A stretch of DNA of 19,263 bases, from positions 1 to 19,263 of the forward strand of contig JAJFHW010000268.1 in assembly GCA_021775385.1 (NCBI GenBank). Reading direction: 5' to 3'. The notes below the pieces were generated by a model. The model was not told the origin of the DNA and searched no databases. It was given only the letters and a program-made list of their open reading frames with translations. The first letter of the stretch is position 1, and each line of letters begins with the position of its first letter. Shown in pieces: positions 1 to 6,860 of this stretch. Source of the stretch: Hyphomicrobiales bacterium. Its GTDB lineage: Bacteria; Pseudomonadota; Alphaproteobacteria; Rhizobiales; HXMU1428-3. The position numbers and the translations under genes were made by a program.

Positions 1-1
1 T

Positions 2-886
2 CTTTATGCTGCGAAGAAAAAGGGTAAAAATTGTTTCGAATATTACAAACCAGAATATAGCAGCAACGTAGAAAGTCAGTTCGCTCTAACTAATCTACTG
101 CGTAAAGCTTTGGTTAAAAATCAATTCGAGATCCATTATCAATCAAAGAACAAGGCCAAATCTCATGAAGTTATTGGCTACGAAGCTTTAATAAGATGGA
201 AATTAGATGACGGCGTTCTAGTTAGCCCTGGTCAATTCATACCGGTCGCTGAAGATTCAGGTATGATCACTGAAATCGGCAAATGGGTTATAGAAGAAGT
301 CATTAATCAAACCCAAATATGGCTAGACACAGGGTTTCATTTTGGAAGAGTTGCTATCAACATATCTGGCCGCCAATTGTCAGATGAGAACTTTGTTGAA
401 TGGGTTAAAAACCTCATCAATAAAACGAAGGCTAATCCAGAACATTATGAACTAGAAATTACAGAAACCTGGTTAATCGAAGATCCAGATAAATCGGCTA
501 AAGTTCTAAGTCAACTCCACGACCTAGGCTTCCACTTATCAATTGATGATTTCGGCGTAGCACACTCATCCCTCAATTATCTAAAATGCTTTCCTGTCGA
601 TACAATCAAAATTGATAGGTCCTTCACAAGAGATATTTTAACAAGCCAAGAAAGCATGGCCATCGTTTCAGCGATTATTGCTATCGGTAACAATCTAAAT
701 CTCAACATTCTGGCTGAAGGTGTCGAAACTGAAGAACAACTAACAAAATTGGAAGCAGCGGGCTGTAACGAAATTCAAGGATTTTATTTTTCAAAACCTC
801 AACCCGTTTCGGTACTAGAGGCTAACCACCACTCGGCACCTACAGAGTTAAACAAATACAAGAAGTTTCGCTCAATCACCGCATAA
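2..886 (+). CDS. GGDEF-EAL cyclic-di-GMP protein, C-terminal part (5' end outside window)
   Basis: The reading frame is open from base 2, so the gene begins upstream of the window; a TTG at 110 is internal and not a start. The first codons read LYAAKKKGKN, the usual end of a GGDEF domain, followed by a short linker and a complete EAL domain. The phosphodiesterase signature is intact: EALIRW, NISGRQL, EITET, SIDDFG followed by KIDRSF, AEGVET and the closing QGFYFSKP. EAL domains hydrolyse cyclic-di-GMP to pGpG using two metal ions held by these acidic residues, so this domain should be catalytically competent. Whether the GGDEF half is active cannot be seen. It stands alone in the window and is followed by a terminator-like hairpin. 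Confidence 0.93.
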   Translation, partial: LYAAKKKGKNCFEYYKPEYSSNVESQFALTNLLRKALVKNQFEIHYQSKNKAKSHEVIGYEALIRWKLDDGVLVSPGQFIPVAEDSGMITEIGKWVIEEVINQTQIWLDTGFHFGRVAINISGRQLSDENFVEWVKNLINKTKANPEHYELEITETWLIEDPDKSAKVLSQLHDLGFHLSIDDFGVAHSSLNYLKCFPVDTIKIDRSFTRDILTSQESMAIVSAIIAIGNNLNLNILAEGVETEEQLTKLEAAGCNEIQGFYFSKPQPVSVLEANHHSAPTELNKYKKFRSITA

Positions 887-1243
887 ACTGCCAATCATCA
901 AGCAAATTAGCCACGTACGGTCTTGTCAATTGAAACGTCAAGCCCGTTCACCGAACGCTTAGAAGAAAACTCAGCATAATTGCGATTCATCAGATCTTAT
1001 CTGAACGTTTTTTTTTTTCAAAAATTATTCAATCAAAAAAATTAATCCCGGAGAAAAATTTCATTAATTTCTATAATGTTCTTATACTAAAAGAAGAAAG
1101 ACTTAGGTTTATTACTTGTCATTTTTATAATAAAAATAAGTATCACCACATAGCAAAATAAAACTGGACCATATAAAGTCTATAAACTAATTTATAGATA
1201 ATAAAGAAAAAACAAGCTCTCAAAAGGTCAATACTTTAATAAA
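887..1243. other. AT-rich intergenic region between the EAL gene and the methyltransferase gene
   Basis: This is 357 bases without a credible gene. It holds a small inverted repeat CGTTC-ACC-GAACG at 945-957, the terminator at 990-1019, and then about 220 bases of very AT-rich sequence that should contain the promoter of the methyltransferase. I see no clear -35/-10 pair or operator that I would defend. Confidence 0.6.
990..1019 (+). terminator. Rho-independent terminator of the GGDEF-EAL gene
   Basis: A perfect 6-bp stem TCAGAT / ATCTGA with a 3-base loop (990-1004) is followed after three bases by a run of eleven T (1008-1018). The stem is short and AT-rich, so its strength rests mainly on the long T tract. 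It lies about 100 bases after the stop codon and in the right direction. Confidence 0.65.
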
Positions 1244-2104
1244 ATGAATTTTGACACAACAAAACTCGACGCAACCGGGAAAGTTGTTTTAGATCATATA
1301 TATGATCAAGAAACCCCTCTTCACTTCTACAACGCCTTATCAAAATTTGAATATAACATCCCTTCAGAAGCTAATCCTGTTTTTGAAAAACTAATTTCAT
1401 TCATACAAAAAATGAAATCGGATGAAAAACTCAAACTCATAGATTTGGGATGTTCATACGGTGTCAATGGGGCACTGCTAAAATCCAAAAGATCTCTGAA
1501 CGACCTTCTCAATCGCTACAAAACCGATGAGTTAAGAAATTCATCATCAAATGAGTTAATAGAGAAAGACAAAAGCTGGTACAAAATTCAGAACGAATTA
1601 ATCACCATTGTCGGAGCAGATGTCTCAGAGCTCGCCTTAAACTATGCTTTAAAAACGAACCTCATAGACAATAAGCTTTGTGGTAACTTTGAAAAAAGAT
1701 CCATCACAGATACAGAAACAAAAGTCATTGAAAAATCAGATTTAATTATTTCAACAGGCTGTATTGGTTATGTCGGACATCAAACAATAATAGAGTTATT
1801 AAACTCACTTGCACCCAAACAACCAATTATGGCTCACTTTGTTTTAAGAACCATCTCATTTAAAAAAATTGAACAAGAAATTTTAAAAGTCGGTTATAAA
1901 ACCTACAAATCAAAAATGGCATTCCGCCAAAGAGACTTCGCCTCAAAAGAAGAAAAAGCAAGCACTCTAAAGCGCCTCAAAGAAATGAACCTTAAACCTG
2001 AAAACTATGAAACCGAGGGAAGTTATTATGCTCACCTCTATATTTCACTACCTTCAGGAATTGAATTTTCATCACTCCCTGAAGGTATAAAATCTTATTA
2101 TTAA
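1244..2104 (+). CDS. Class I SAM-dependent methyltransferase-like protein
   Basis: The 286-residue protein carries a Rossmann-type SAM-binding motif I, LIDLGCSYGVNG at residues 65-76. A likely motif II acidic residue follows in VGADVSE (about 122-129), and a later hydrophobic strand reads SDLIISTGCIGYVG (165-178), where motif IV normally sits. No signal peptide or membrane segment is visible, so it should be cytoplasmic. The acceptor cannot be read from the sequence. The start codon has only a weak ribosome-binding site (AAAGG about 15 bases upstream), so the start is probable and not certain. It points toward the acyltransferase gene, with only 14 bases between the two stop codons, and a BesD-like oxygenase lies beyond. 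This suggests, but does not prove, that it methylates a small nitrogenous metabolite handled by those enzymes. Confidence 0.72.
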   Translation: MNFDTTKLDATGKVVLDHIYDQETPLHFYNALSKFEYNIPSEANPVFEKLISFIQKMKSDEKLKLIDLGCSYGVNGALLKSKRSLNDLLNRYKTDELRNSSSNELIEKDKSWYKIQNELITIVGADVSELALNYALKTNLIDNKLCGNFEKRSITDTETKVIEKSDLIISTGCIGYVGHQTIIELLNSLAPKQPIMAHFVLRTISFKKIEQEILKVGYKTYKSKMAFRQRDFASKEEKASTLKRLKEMNLKPENYETEGSYYAHLYISLPSGIEFSSLPEGIKSYY

Positions 2105-2118
2105 ATACTGAACTAGTC

Positions 2119-3999
2119 CTAATCAAATTTACTTTGCAGTAAATTTGAAAGCTCCGTCAAAGCCAAGTCATAATGTTTGATGAAATTCTCAAGCGCCTGT
2201 TCTTCACCCTGTGCCGTGCTTAAATAGCAATTGATCACATCATTACGGACCAAATAACCAACACCAATACACCCAGGACCCGTTGAGCCAAATCCGAAAT
2301 ACAAAATTGTCGGCGAAGGAGCTGAACTTGTACTCAAACTATCCTGCCGCATTTTAATCCAACCAGGGCTTTCAAATAATTTCAATGCCTCAGCACACTC
2401 TGATTTGGAGAGCTTACCGCCTAGGATTTTTCCAAGAACGCCGCCAGTAAATAACTCAGGGTTTCTGTTATATATATTTAACAATTCCCATAAATGTTGT
2501 TCAGGAGCTTGCCCAGTCTGACATTGTTTAGCCCGCTCAACATGTTTTGAAGCCGCCTCTTTAAACGCGTTTATTTTTTCTTCAGTCGTCGCACTAGTAC
2601 TTTCTATAGTTTCAACAAACTTGAAAACCTCAGGTGTAACAGTACGCATAGCCTCAGTCCGGCCCCGACAATATTGTCGTGTAGCAATGGATTCATAGGT
2701 GGCCCCAATAAACTTCTTAGTTCGATAATGCGCCAATTGCATAGCACATTGTGCAAATGCATCAGGAGACATCCCTAAAGACTTAATGTGCTTGCCACCC
2801 CACTCAGGCAAATCATATGAGCGTGTAATTGTAGTTTGCCTTAAATTTTTAAAATCTGTCGACGCTTTAGTTACAATCTCTTCAAGCTCAGCAGTTAAAG
2901 TAAATTCAAGCCTCTTAAATAAAGGAAGTCCCTGAGTTACGGCACCAGATTGGGCATCTAGATTCGAGAGGTCACTTTCCAAAATCGTATCAACAAAATT
3001 GAGAATGGTAGTCCCATCCAAACCACAATGCTCAATATTAATTCCAGCCATTCCGTTTTTAAAAACAATGAGTTGCAAGGCAGTATCATACCAACGATTA
3101 CCAGGCCCACCATGTAAAAGGTCATCGCAAGCTGCCAAGTCACTTTCGGGCTCAACATCATCTAGATTGATAGAAAAAAGAGCCGTTTCAATAAGATCTA
3201 AATTGGTTTGATTTTGCGATGAGGCAGATTTAAGAAGCTCCCGTGCCCCTGCCCACTCGGCCCTTCGCATAGTAGTCAGATGTCCAACAGAAGTCCCATC
3301 ACGCTCTCCAACACTAGCATCAATTATAGCAGACATCCCCGCCTCAATATCAGCATAACTATGCGGTGTCCCATCAGAAGCAACCACATCAAGTACGTAA
3401 ATTTTAGCATTTGAAAATACCAAGATATGGCGCGCTGTAGAAGGTCCCGGCTGCGACGCACTATAAAAACTGCGCAACGTGTCTTGTGTCTCACCTGGAA
3501 TACGTGTTGCTGAAAAAAGGTATTTCACCTGATCCATCGACAATGGATTATCTTTTATTTTCGCTACAGGAATTTTTTCTTGGTCCAACAACAATTTATA
3601 ATTCAACGCTGACGCAGCAATTTTAGCGGCTCTTTGCGTTTGCGATAGCTCTTCATGGCGAAAGAGAAAAAAGAAATTAGCGTTCAGCGCAATAGGGTCC
3701 CTGCGTCCCAAATAACGGGAGGGCCAAAAAACATCTAGCCAGCTTTTTGTATCCTTATTATTGTTAAATTCGCTGAGCGCATGGTGTAACTTTTCACCTA
3801 AGCCACCAGTTTTTGTAAATCTCTCAACCGCATCTTTTGTTTCAATTAATTCTTCTTGGTTTAAAAGCGGCTGGCACCATTCAATAAACTTGTCTTTGGT
3901 CACATCCAATGCAGGCAAAGGAACTGCCGGTAAGACTTCTTCATATGAAAAAGTGCCTTCTTCGCTATCCCCGATTGTGCTAACTGTTGAAATACTCAT
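2119..3999 (-). CDS. Choline/carnitine O-acyltransferase family protein
   Basis: The 626-residue length matches animal and fungal carnitine acyltransferases (about 600-650). Family landmarks are in order: a proline-rich LPAVPLPALDVT start (23-34), WPSRYLGRRDPIALNANFFF-type core (92-111), the catalytic-histidine motif NIEHCGLDG with H324, TYESIATRQYCRGRTEAMRT (434-453), and the S-T-S motif at 556-558 followed by a C-terminal segment ending a CoA-dependent fold. The family moves acyl groups between CoA and the hydroxyl of carnitine or choline. By my alignment the positions that separate these substrates (TET plus Arg in carnitine enzymes, VDN plus Asn in choline enzymes) are here T448-E449-A450 and Q501, so the acceptor may be neither. 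No targeting sequence is seen. ATG at 3999 has a good AGGGGAG site upstream. It is divergent from the oxygenase gene. Such enzymes are uncommon in bacteria. Confidence 0.88.
   Translation of the reverse strand: MSISTVSTIGDSEEGTFSYEEVLPAVPLPALDVTKDKFIEWCQPLLNQEELIETKDAVERFTKTGGLGEKLHHALSEFNNNKDTKSWLDVFWPSRYLGRRDPIALNANFFFLFRHEELSQTQRAAKIAASALNYKLLLDQEKIPVAKIKDNPLSMDQVKYLFSATRIPGETQDTLRSFYSASQPGPSTARHILVFSNAKIYVLDVVASDGTPHSYADIEAGMSAIIDASVGERDGTSVGHLTTMRRAEWAGARELLKSASSQNQTNLDLIETALFSINLDDVEPESDLAACDDLLHGGPGNRWYDTALQLIVFKNGMAGINIEHCGLDGTTILNFVDTILESDLSNLDAQSGAVTQGLPLFKRLEFTLTAELEEIVTKASTDFKNLRQTTITRSYDLPEWGGKHIKSLGMSPDAFAQCAMQLAHYRTKKFIGATYESIATRQYCRGRTEAMRTVTPEVFKFVETIESTSATTEEKINAFKEAASKHVERAKQCQTGQAPEQHLWELLNIYNRNPELFTGGVLGKILGGKLSKSECAEALKLFESPGWIKMRQDSLSTSSAPSPTILYFGFGSTGPGCIGVGYLVRNDVINCYLSTAQGEEQALENFIKHYDLALTELSNLLQSKFD
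2123..2148. terminator. Hairpin at the convergent 3' ends of methyltransferase and acyltransferase genes
   Basis: A perfect 11-bp inverted repeat, TCAAATTTACT (2123-2133) and AGTAAATTTGA (2138-2148), with a 4-base loop. It overlaps the last codons of the acyltransferase gene and lies 19 bases past the methyltransferase stop. Its place between two converging genes suggests a bidirectional transcript end, but there is no T-run on either side, so it may instead be a 3' end stabiliser. Confidence 0.45.
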
Positions 4000-4017
4000 T
4001 CATCTCCCCTATTGATA

Positions 4018-4080
4018 AATTAAGATACAAACTTATCTCAGATAATGATCAAAGATATGTTTGACTATTTCTTATCTTAA
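4018..4080. promoter_or_regulatory. Divergent promoter region with nested inverted repeats
   Basis: The 92 bases between the acyltransferase and oxygenase start codons carry a perfect palindrome TTATCT-C-AGATAA (4033-4045) and an outer inverted pair TTAAGATA (4020-4027) and TATCTTAA (4073-4080). All share the AGATA/TATCT core; a further AGATA lies near 4053. Several copies of one half-site between two divergent genes are the usual appearance of an operator for a shared regulator. No regulator gene is in the window next to it, and the AT richness makes chance repeats more likely. Confidence 0.4.
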
Positions 4081-4091
4081 ATGAGGCAAGT

Positions 4092-4967
4092 ATGAAAGAA
4101 AACGATCCTTTATTCCTAGAACAATTTACAAACAGTTCTGAATACCCCCTACTAAATCATGAAAGCAATGCTTACAAAGACCTCATTAAAAAACTTCACA
4201 GCGAACTTGAAGAAAAAGGCTGTGCGGTCTTAAAAAGTTTTATAAAAACCAAATGGCACAAGAAGATAGAAAAAGAAGGAGAGCAGGTCGCTCCCCACGC
4301 CTACTACAAACAAGAAACAGTCAACGCATATAACGTGCCCTTGAATGCTGATTTACCAGAAGACCATCCGGCCAAAATCACAATGCAAAGAGAAAACGCT
4401 TTCGTAGCTCGAGATCTTATTCCGCAAACAAATATCATTCATCAACTCTATGAAAACAACCTATTCACTCGTTTCTTAGCTGATTGTTTTCAATATGAAA
4501 AATTCTATCAACTGGCTGACCCCCTTGCAGGGCTTTGCCTCAATGTATTGAACCCAGGCTGCTCACATCCCTGGCATTATGACATTAACGAATTCACCGT
4601 GAGCCTTCTCACTAAAAAATCGACAAGTGGAGGCAATTTCCGCTATAGCCCAGCCATACGCTCACCTGGCAATGAAAATTTAGCCGCTGTCAAACAAATC
4701 CTCCTCAACGGAGATGCCCCTCACCCTGAGGTAAATGACATCTCACTAGAAGTTGGAGACCTACAGCTTTTTAAAGGAAGATATTCCTTACACCATGTCA
4801 GCCCTGTACAAGGAGAAAGCCAAAGACACACAGCAATTTTTGCATATACCTTAGAACCTAGTGTCATTGGTGGTGTTGAGCGCACCAAACAACTATTTGG
4901 TCGTACTCTTCCAGCACATGAAAAAGCAGAAAGAGAAAAAGTACGCACCGATGAATTGTTGGATTAA
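4092..4967 (+). CDS. BesD/HalD-family 2-oxoglutarate/Fe(II) oxygenase, predicted hydroxylase
   Basis: The 291-residue protein matches my memory of the BesD/HalD family, whose members act on free amino acids such as lysine. The Fe-binding motif is HPWHYD, with H162 and D164, and the distal histidine is H234 in FKGRYSLHHVSPV. R245 in RHTAIFAY is the expected 2-oxoglutarate carboxylate ligand. True halogenases of this family replace the metal-binding Asp with Gly so that chloride can bind iron. Asp is kept here, so hydroxylation (or another oxidation) is the better prediction, even though automatic annotation may call it a halogenase. The C-terminal ERTKQLFGRTLPAHEKAE segment is also family-typical. 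The start has GAGG six bases upstream. It is divergent from the acyltransferase, which would have use for a hydroxylated onium or amino compound. Confidence 0.85.
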   Translation: MKENDPLFLEQFTNSSEYPLLNHESNAYKDLIKKLHSELEEKGCAVLKSFIKTKWHKKIEKEGEQVAPHAYYKQETVNAYNVPLNADLPEDHPAKITMQRENAFVARDLIPQTNIIHQLYENNLFTRFLADCFQYEKFYQLADPLAGLCLNVLNPGCSHPWHYDINEFTVSLLTKKSTSGGNFRYSPAIRSPGNENLAAVKQILLNGDAPHPEVNDISLEVGDLQLFKGRYSLHHVSPVQGESQRHTAIFAYTLEPSVIGGVERTKQLFGRTLPAHEKAEREKVRTDELLD

Positions 4968-4995
4968 GCTACTGAAAAATATATATAAAGCAATT

Positions 4996-6068
4996 TCATT
5001 TTACAGAATACCAACGCCCCGTAAACTTCTGTTGGTCAATCGAACTTTTATTGCATTTTCTACCATTATATTTCTTACCACCCTCATCATTCAAAATAAG
5101 CACTTTATCTTTACCAAAATAAGAAACTAATGCTTCAGGACTAGATCCTTTCCCACCCTTTAATGACGAAACAAGCTCAACTTTACTGGTCTTCGGGCCG
5201 CTCCATTTGAAAAGTTTAAATGGCCCGCCACCATCTTTAGGACCTGCAATAATTAGAAAACCATTGAAACGCTTAACATATGACATCGAACGGATACCCA
5301 ACCCATCAAGATTAAGCTCATAAGCCCCCCCAAAACGGCCGGTAATTTTCGGATTAGAAATAAGTTTTTGAGCATTTGTCAATTTAACTAAAATGGCCTT
5401 GCCATCTATTGTCGGGTTGCGAAAACCAATCAACAAACCAGAATTGTCAGGCAGAGCCGCAAATCCTTCAACATTCAGACCAAGTTTTTTAGACGCTAAT
5501 TTTTTTCTCTCCGCCTTTGGCAAATCTTCATTCAAGCGTGTAGCAGCTTCTATTTTACTTATAATGCGCTTTACAGAAGTAGCATCAGCTGTATCCCAGT
5601 TTTTTTGTCTAACAAGTCTTTCACTAGGTTTTTATAAAAGCCGACAAACTTAATTTTCAAATTTGATGCAGAGCCAGAAACATCCGTCGCATAAATACGA
5701 TATCTATTAGGGCGAAATTTTCCTTTTTTATTGCGGCCATGAGACGTAATCCAATAAATTCGCTCCCCAATACGGGCACTACCTTCCGTATCGATTTCAC
5801 GATCTTGGTTCTTTCTTAAAGATGTAGGAAGTTTAAACTTCTTTATGTATTTTCCCTCGCTCTTTTTATTTGAAAAAAGAAAGAGAAAATCTCCCTGGTC
5901 TTCACCATCATCAGTATACTCATCCGCTGCCAGCAAAAAATGATCGGGCCCAATAGCTTCACCAGCAGATGCGTCACAAACCCCTTTATAAATACCGCTA
6001 TCCTCTGCTCGAGCAACACTGACTGCAATTAAAAATCCAAACAAACCAATGATCAAAATACGATACAT
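4996..6068 (-). pseudogene. Secreted DUF3616-type protein, split by a single-base frameshift
   Basis: Two adjacent open frames form one protein. The upstream part (start ATG at 6068, with GAGGA five bases before it) begins with a lysine-poor but clear signal peptide ending near VARA and continues through GSARIGERIYWITSHGRNKK, typical of DUF3616. It runs to a stop at 5571. The downstream part resumes in another frame with LNVEGFAALPD, IGFRNP, LGIRSMSY and ends FTGRWYSVK at 4996. At 5600-5606 there is a run of seven A on the coding strand. Inserting one more A gives a continuous reading DKKNWDTADATSVKR through ATRLNEDLPKAE into the second part with no stop, giving about 357 residues. The function of DUF3616 is unknown; it resembles a periplasmic beta-propeller-like protein. 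The break may be a sequencing error, a real mutation, or slippage. Confidence 0.75.
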
Positions 6069-6395
6069 ATCATTCCTCAAAAAACGTTTATTAAACAGTC
6101 AGAATACAACAGTTTAGTGACAGCTATGCTGTTGTACAAGAAAACACTCCCCCAAAAGAAAAATAAAAATTTCATCAAAAAATCATAATTTAACCAAACT
6201 CGTTTCATCAAAATAACAAAATAAAATCCACTCAATTAATTGTTACTTGTAAAATTAAAGCTTGCTAAAAAACATCAGGCTTATATGATTTAACAAATTC
6301 ATAAAAGGTCCACACACATCAAAATCTAAGATGAATCCCCGGACCAAAAAACACTCTCAAAAACCTGTCGCACATTCATAAGGAGCATGAAGTCC
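6069..6395. other. Divergent intergenic region before the molybdenum hydroxylase operon
   Basis: About 320 very AT-rich bases between the DUF3616 gene (-) and the hydroxylase operon (+). Apart from a sigma-70-like promoter candidate and a short inverted pair GGTCC/GGACC near 6307 and 6342, I see no further organised structure and no gene. Confidence 0.5.
6262..6289 (+). promoter_or_regulatory. Candidate sigma-70 promoter of the iorAB-xdhC-mocA operon
   Basis: TTGCTA at 6262-6267 and TATGAT at 6284-6289 are separated by 16 bases, close to a housekeeping promoter. It would start transcription about 100 bases before the first gene. In such AT-rich sequence -10-like hexamers are common, so this is a weak call. 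Confidence 0.3.
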
Positions 6396-6857
6396 ATGTT
6401 AGTTACCTTAAATATCAACGGAGAAGATAAAAAAGTAGATGTCGCAAAAGACACACCTCTTCTTTGGGTCATTCGTGATGAACTTAATTTAACAGGAACA
6501 AAATTCGGATGCGGTGTAGCAGCTTGTGGTGCATGCACAGTTCACGTCAATGGCAAATCAGTCCGCTCATGCCAAACCAACATTCAAGATGTTGAAAAAG
6601 CAAAAATCACCACCATTGAAGGACTAAATAGCAAAGTCTCTAAGGCTGTACAAATCGCATGGCGCGAATTAAATGTGGTTCAATGTGGTTATTGCCAATC
6701 TGGTCAAATCATGTCAGCAGTTGGCCTCTTAAGCGAAAAGGAAAATCCAACAGATCAAGAAATTGATACAGCCATGCAAGGCAATGCTTGTCGTTGCGCC
6801 ACCTATCAACGTATCAGAGCCGCAATTCATTTAGCCGCATCAAAGTTGGAGGCTTAA
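6396..6857 (+). CDS. iorA: Molybdenum hydroxylase small subunit, two [2Fe-2S] clusters (IorA-like)
   Basis: This is the electron-transfer subunit of a xanthine dehydrogenase-family enzyme, 153 residues from ATG 6396. The plant-ferredoxin-like N-terminal cluster is bound by C39, C44, C47 and C59 (GCGVAACGAC, then RSC). The second, helical cluster is bound by C97, C100, C132 and C134 (CGYCQSG, then NACRCATY). All eight cysteines are present. An ATG at 6387 is in frame but has AGGAG only one base before it, whereas 6396 has the same site ten bases upstream and fits the family N-terminus, so I prefer 6396. The protein has no signal peptide and should be carried across the membrane with the Tat-tagged large subunit. 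The large subunit follows after three bases. Confidence 0.9.
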   Translation: MLVTLNINGEDKKVDVAKDTPLLWVIRDELNLTGTKFGCGVAACGACTVHVNGKSVRSCQTNIQDVEKAKITTIEGLNSKVSKAVQIAWRELNVVQCGYCQSGQIMSAVGLLSEKENPTDQEIDTAMQGNACRCATYQRIRAAIHLAASKLEA

Positions 6858-6860
6858 GCT

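Noticed and set aside
110..886. Independent EAL gene starting at TTG 110
   Set aside because: The same frame is open to the window edge and the upstream codons encode the end of a GGDEF domain, so TTG 110 is internal.
4092..4967. Halogenase function
   Set aside because: The HxD metal triad with Asp is intact, whereas halogenases of this group need Gly there.
4861..5130. 89-codon open frame across the oxygenase and DUF3616 3' ends
   Set aside because: It overlaps two recognised genes in a wrong frame, has no ribosome site and shows no domain.
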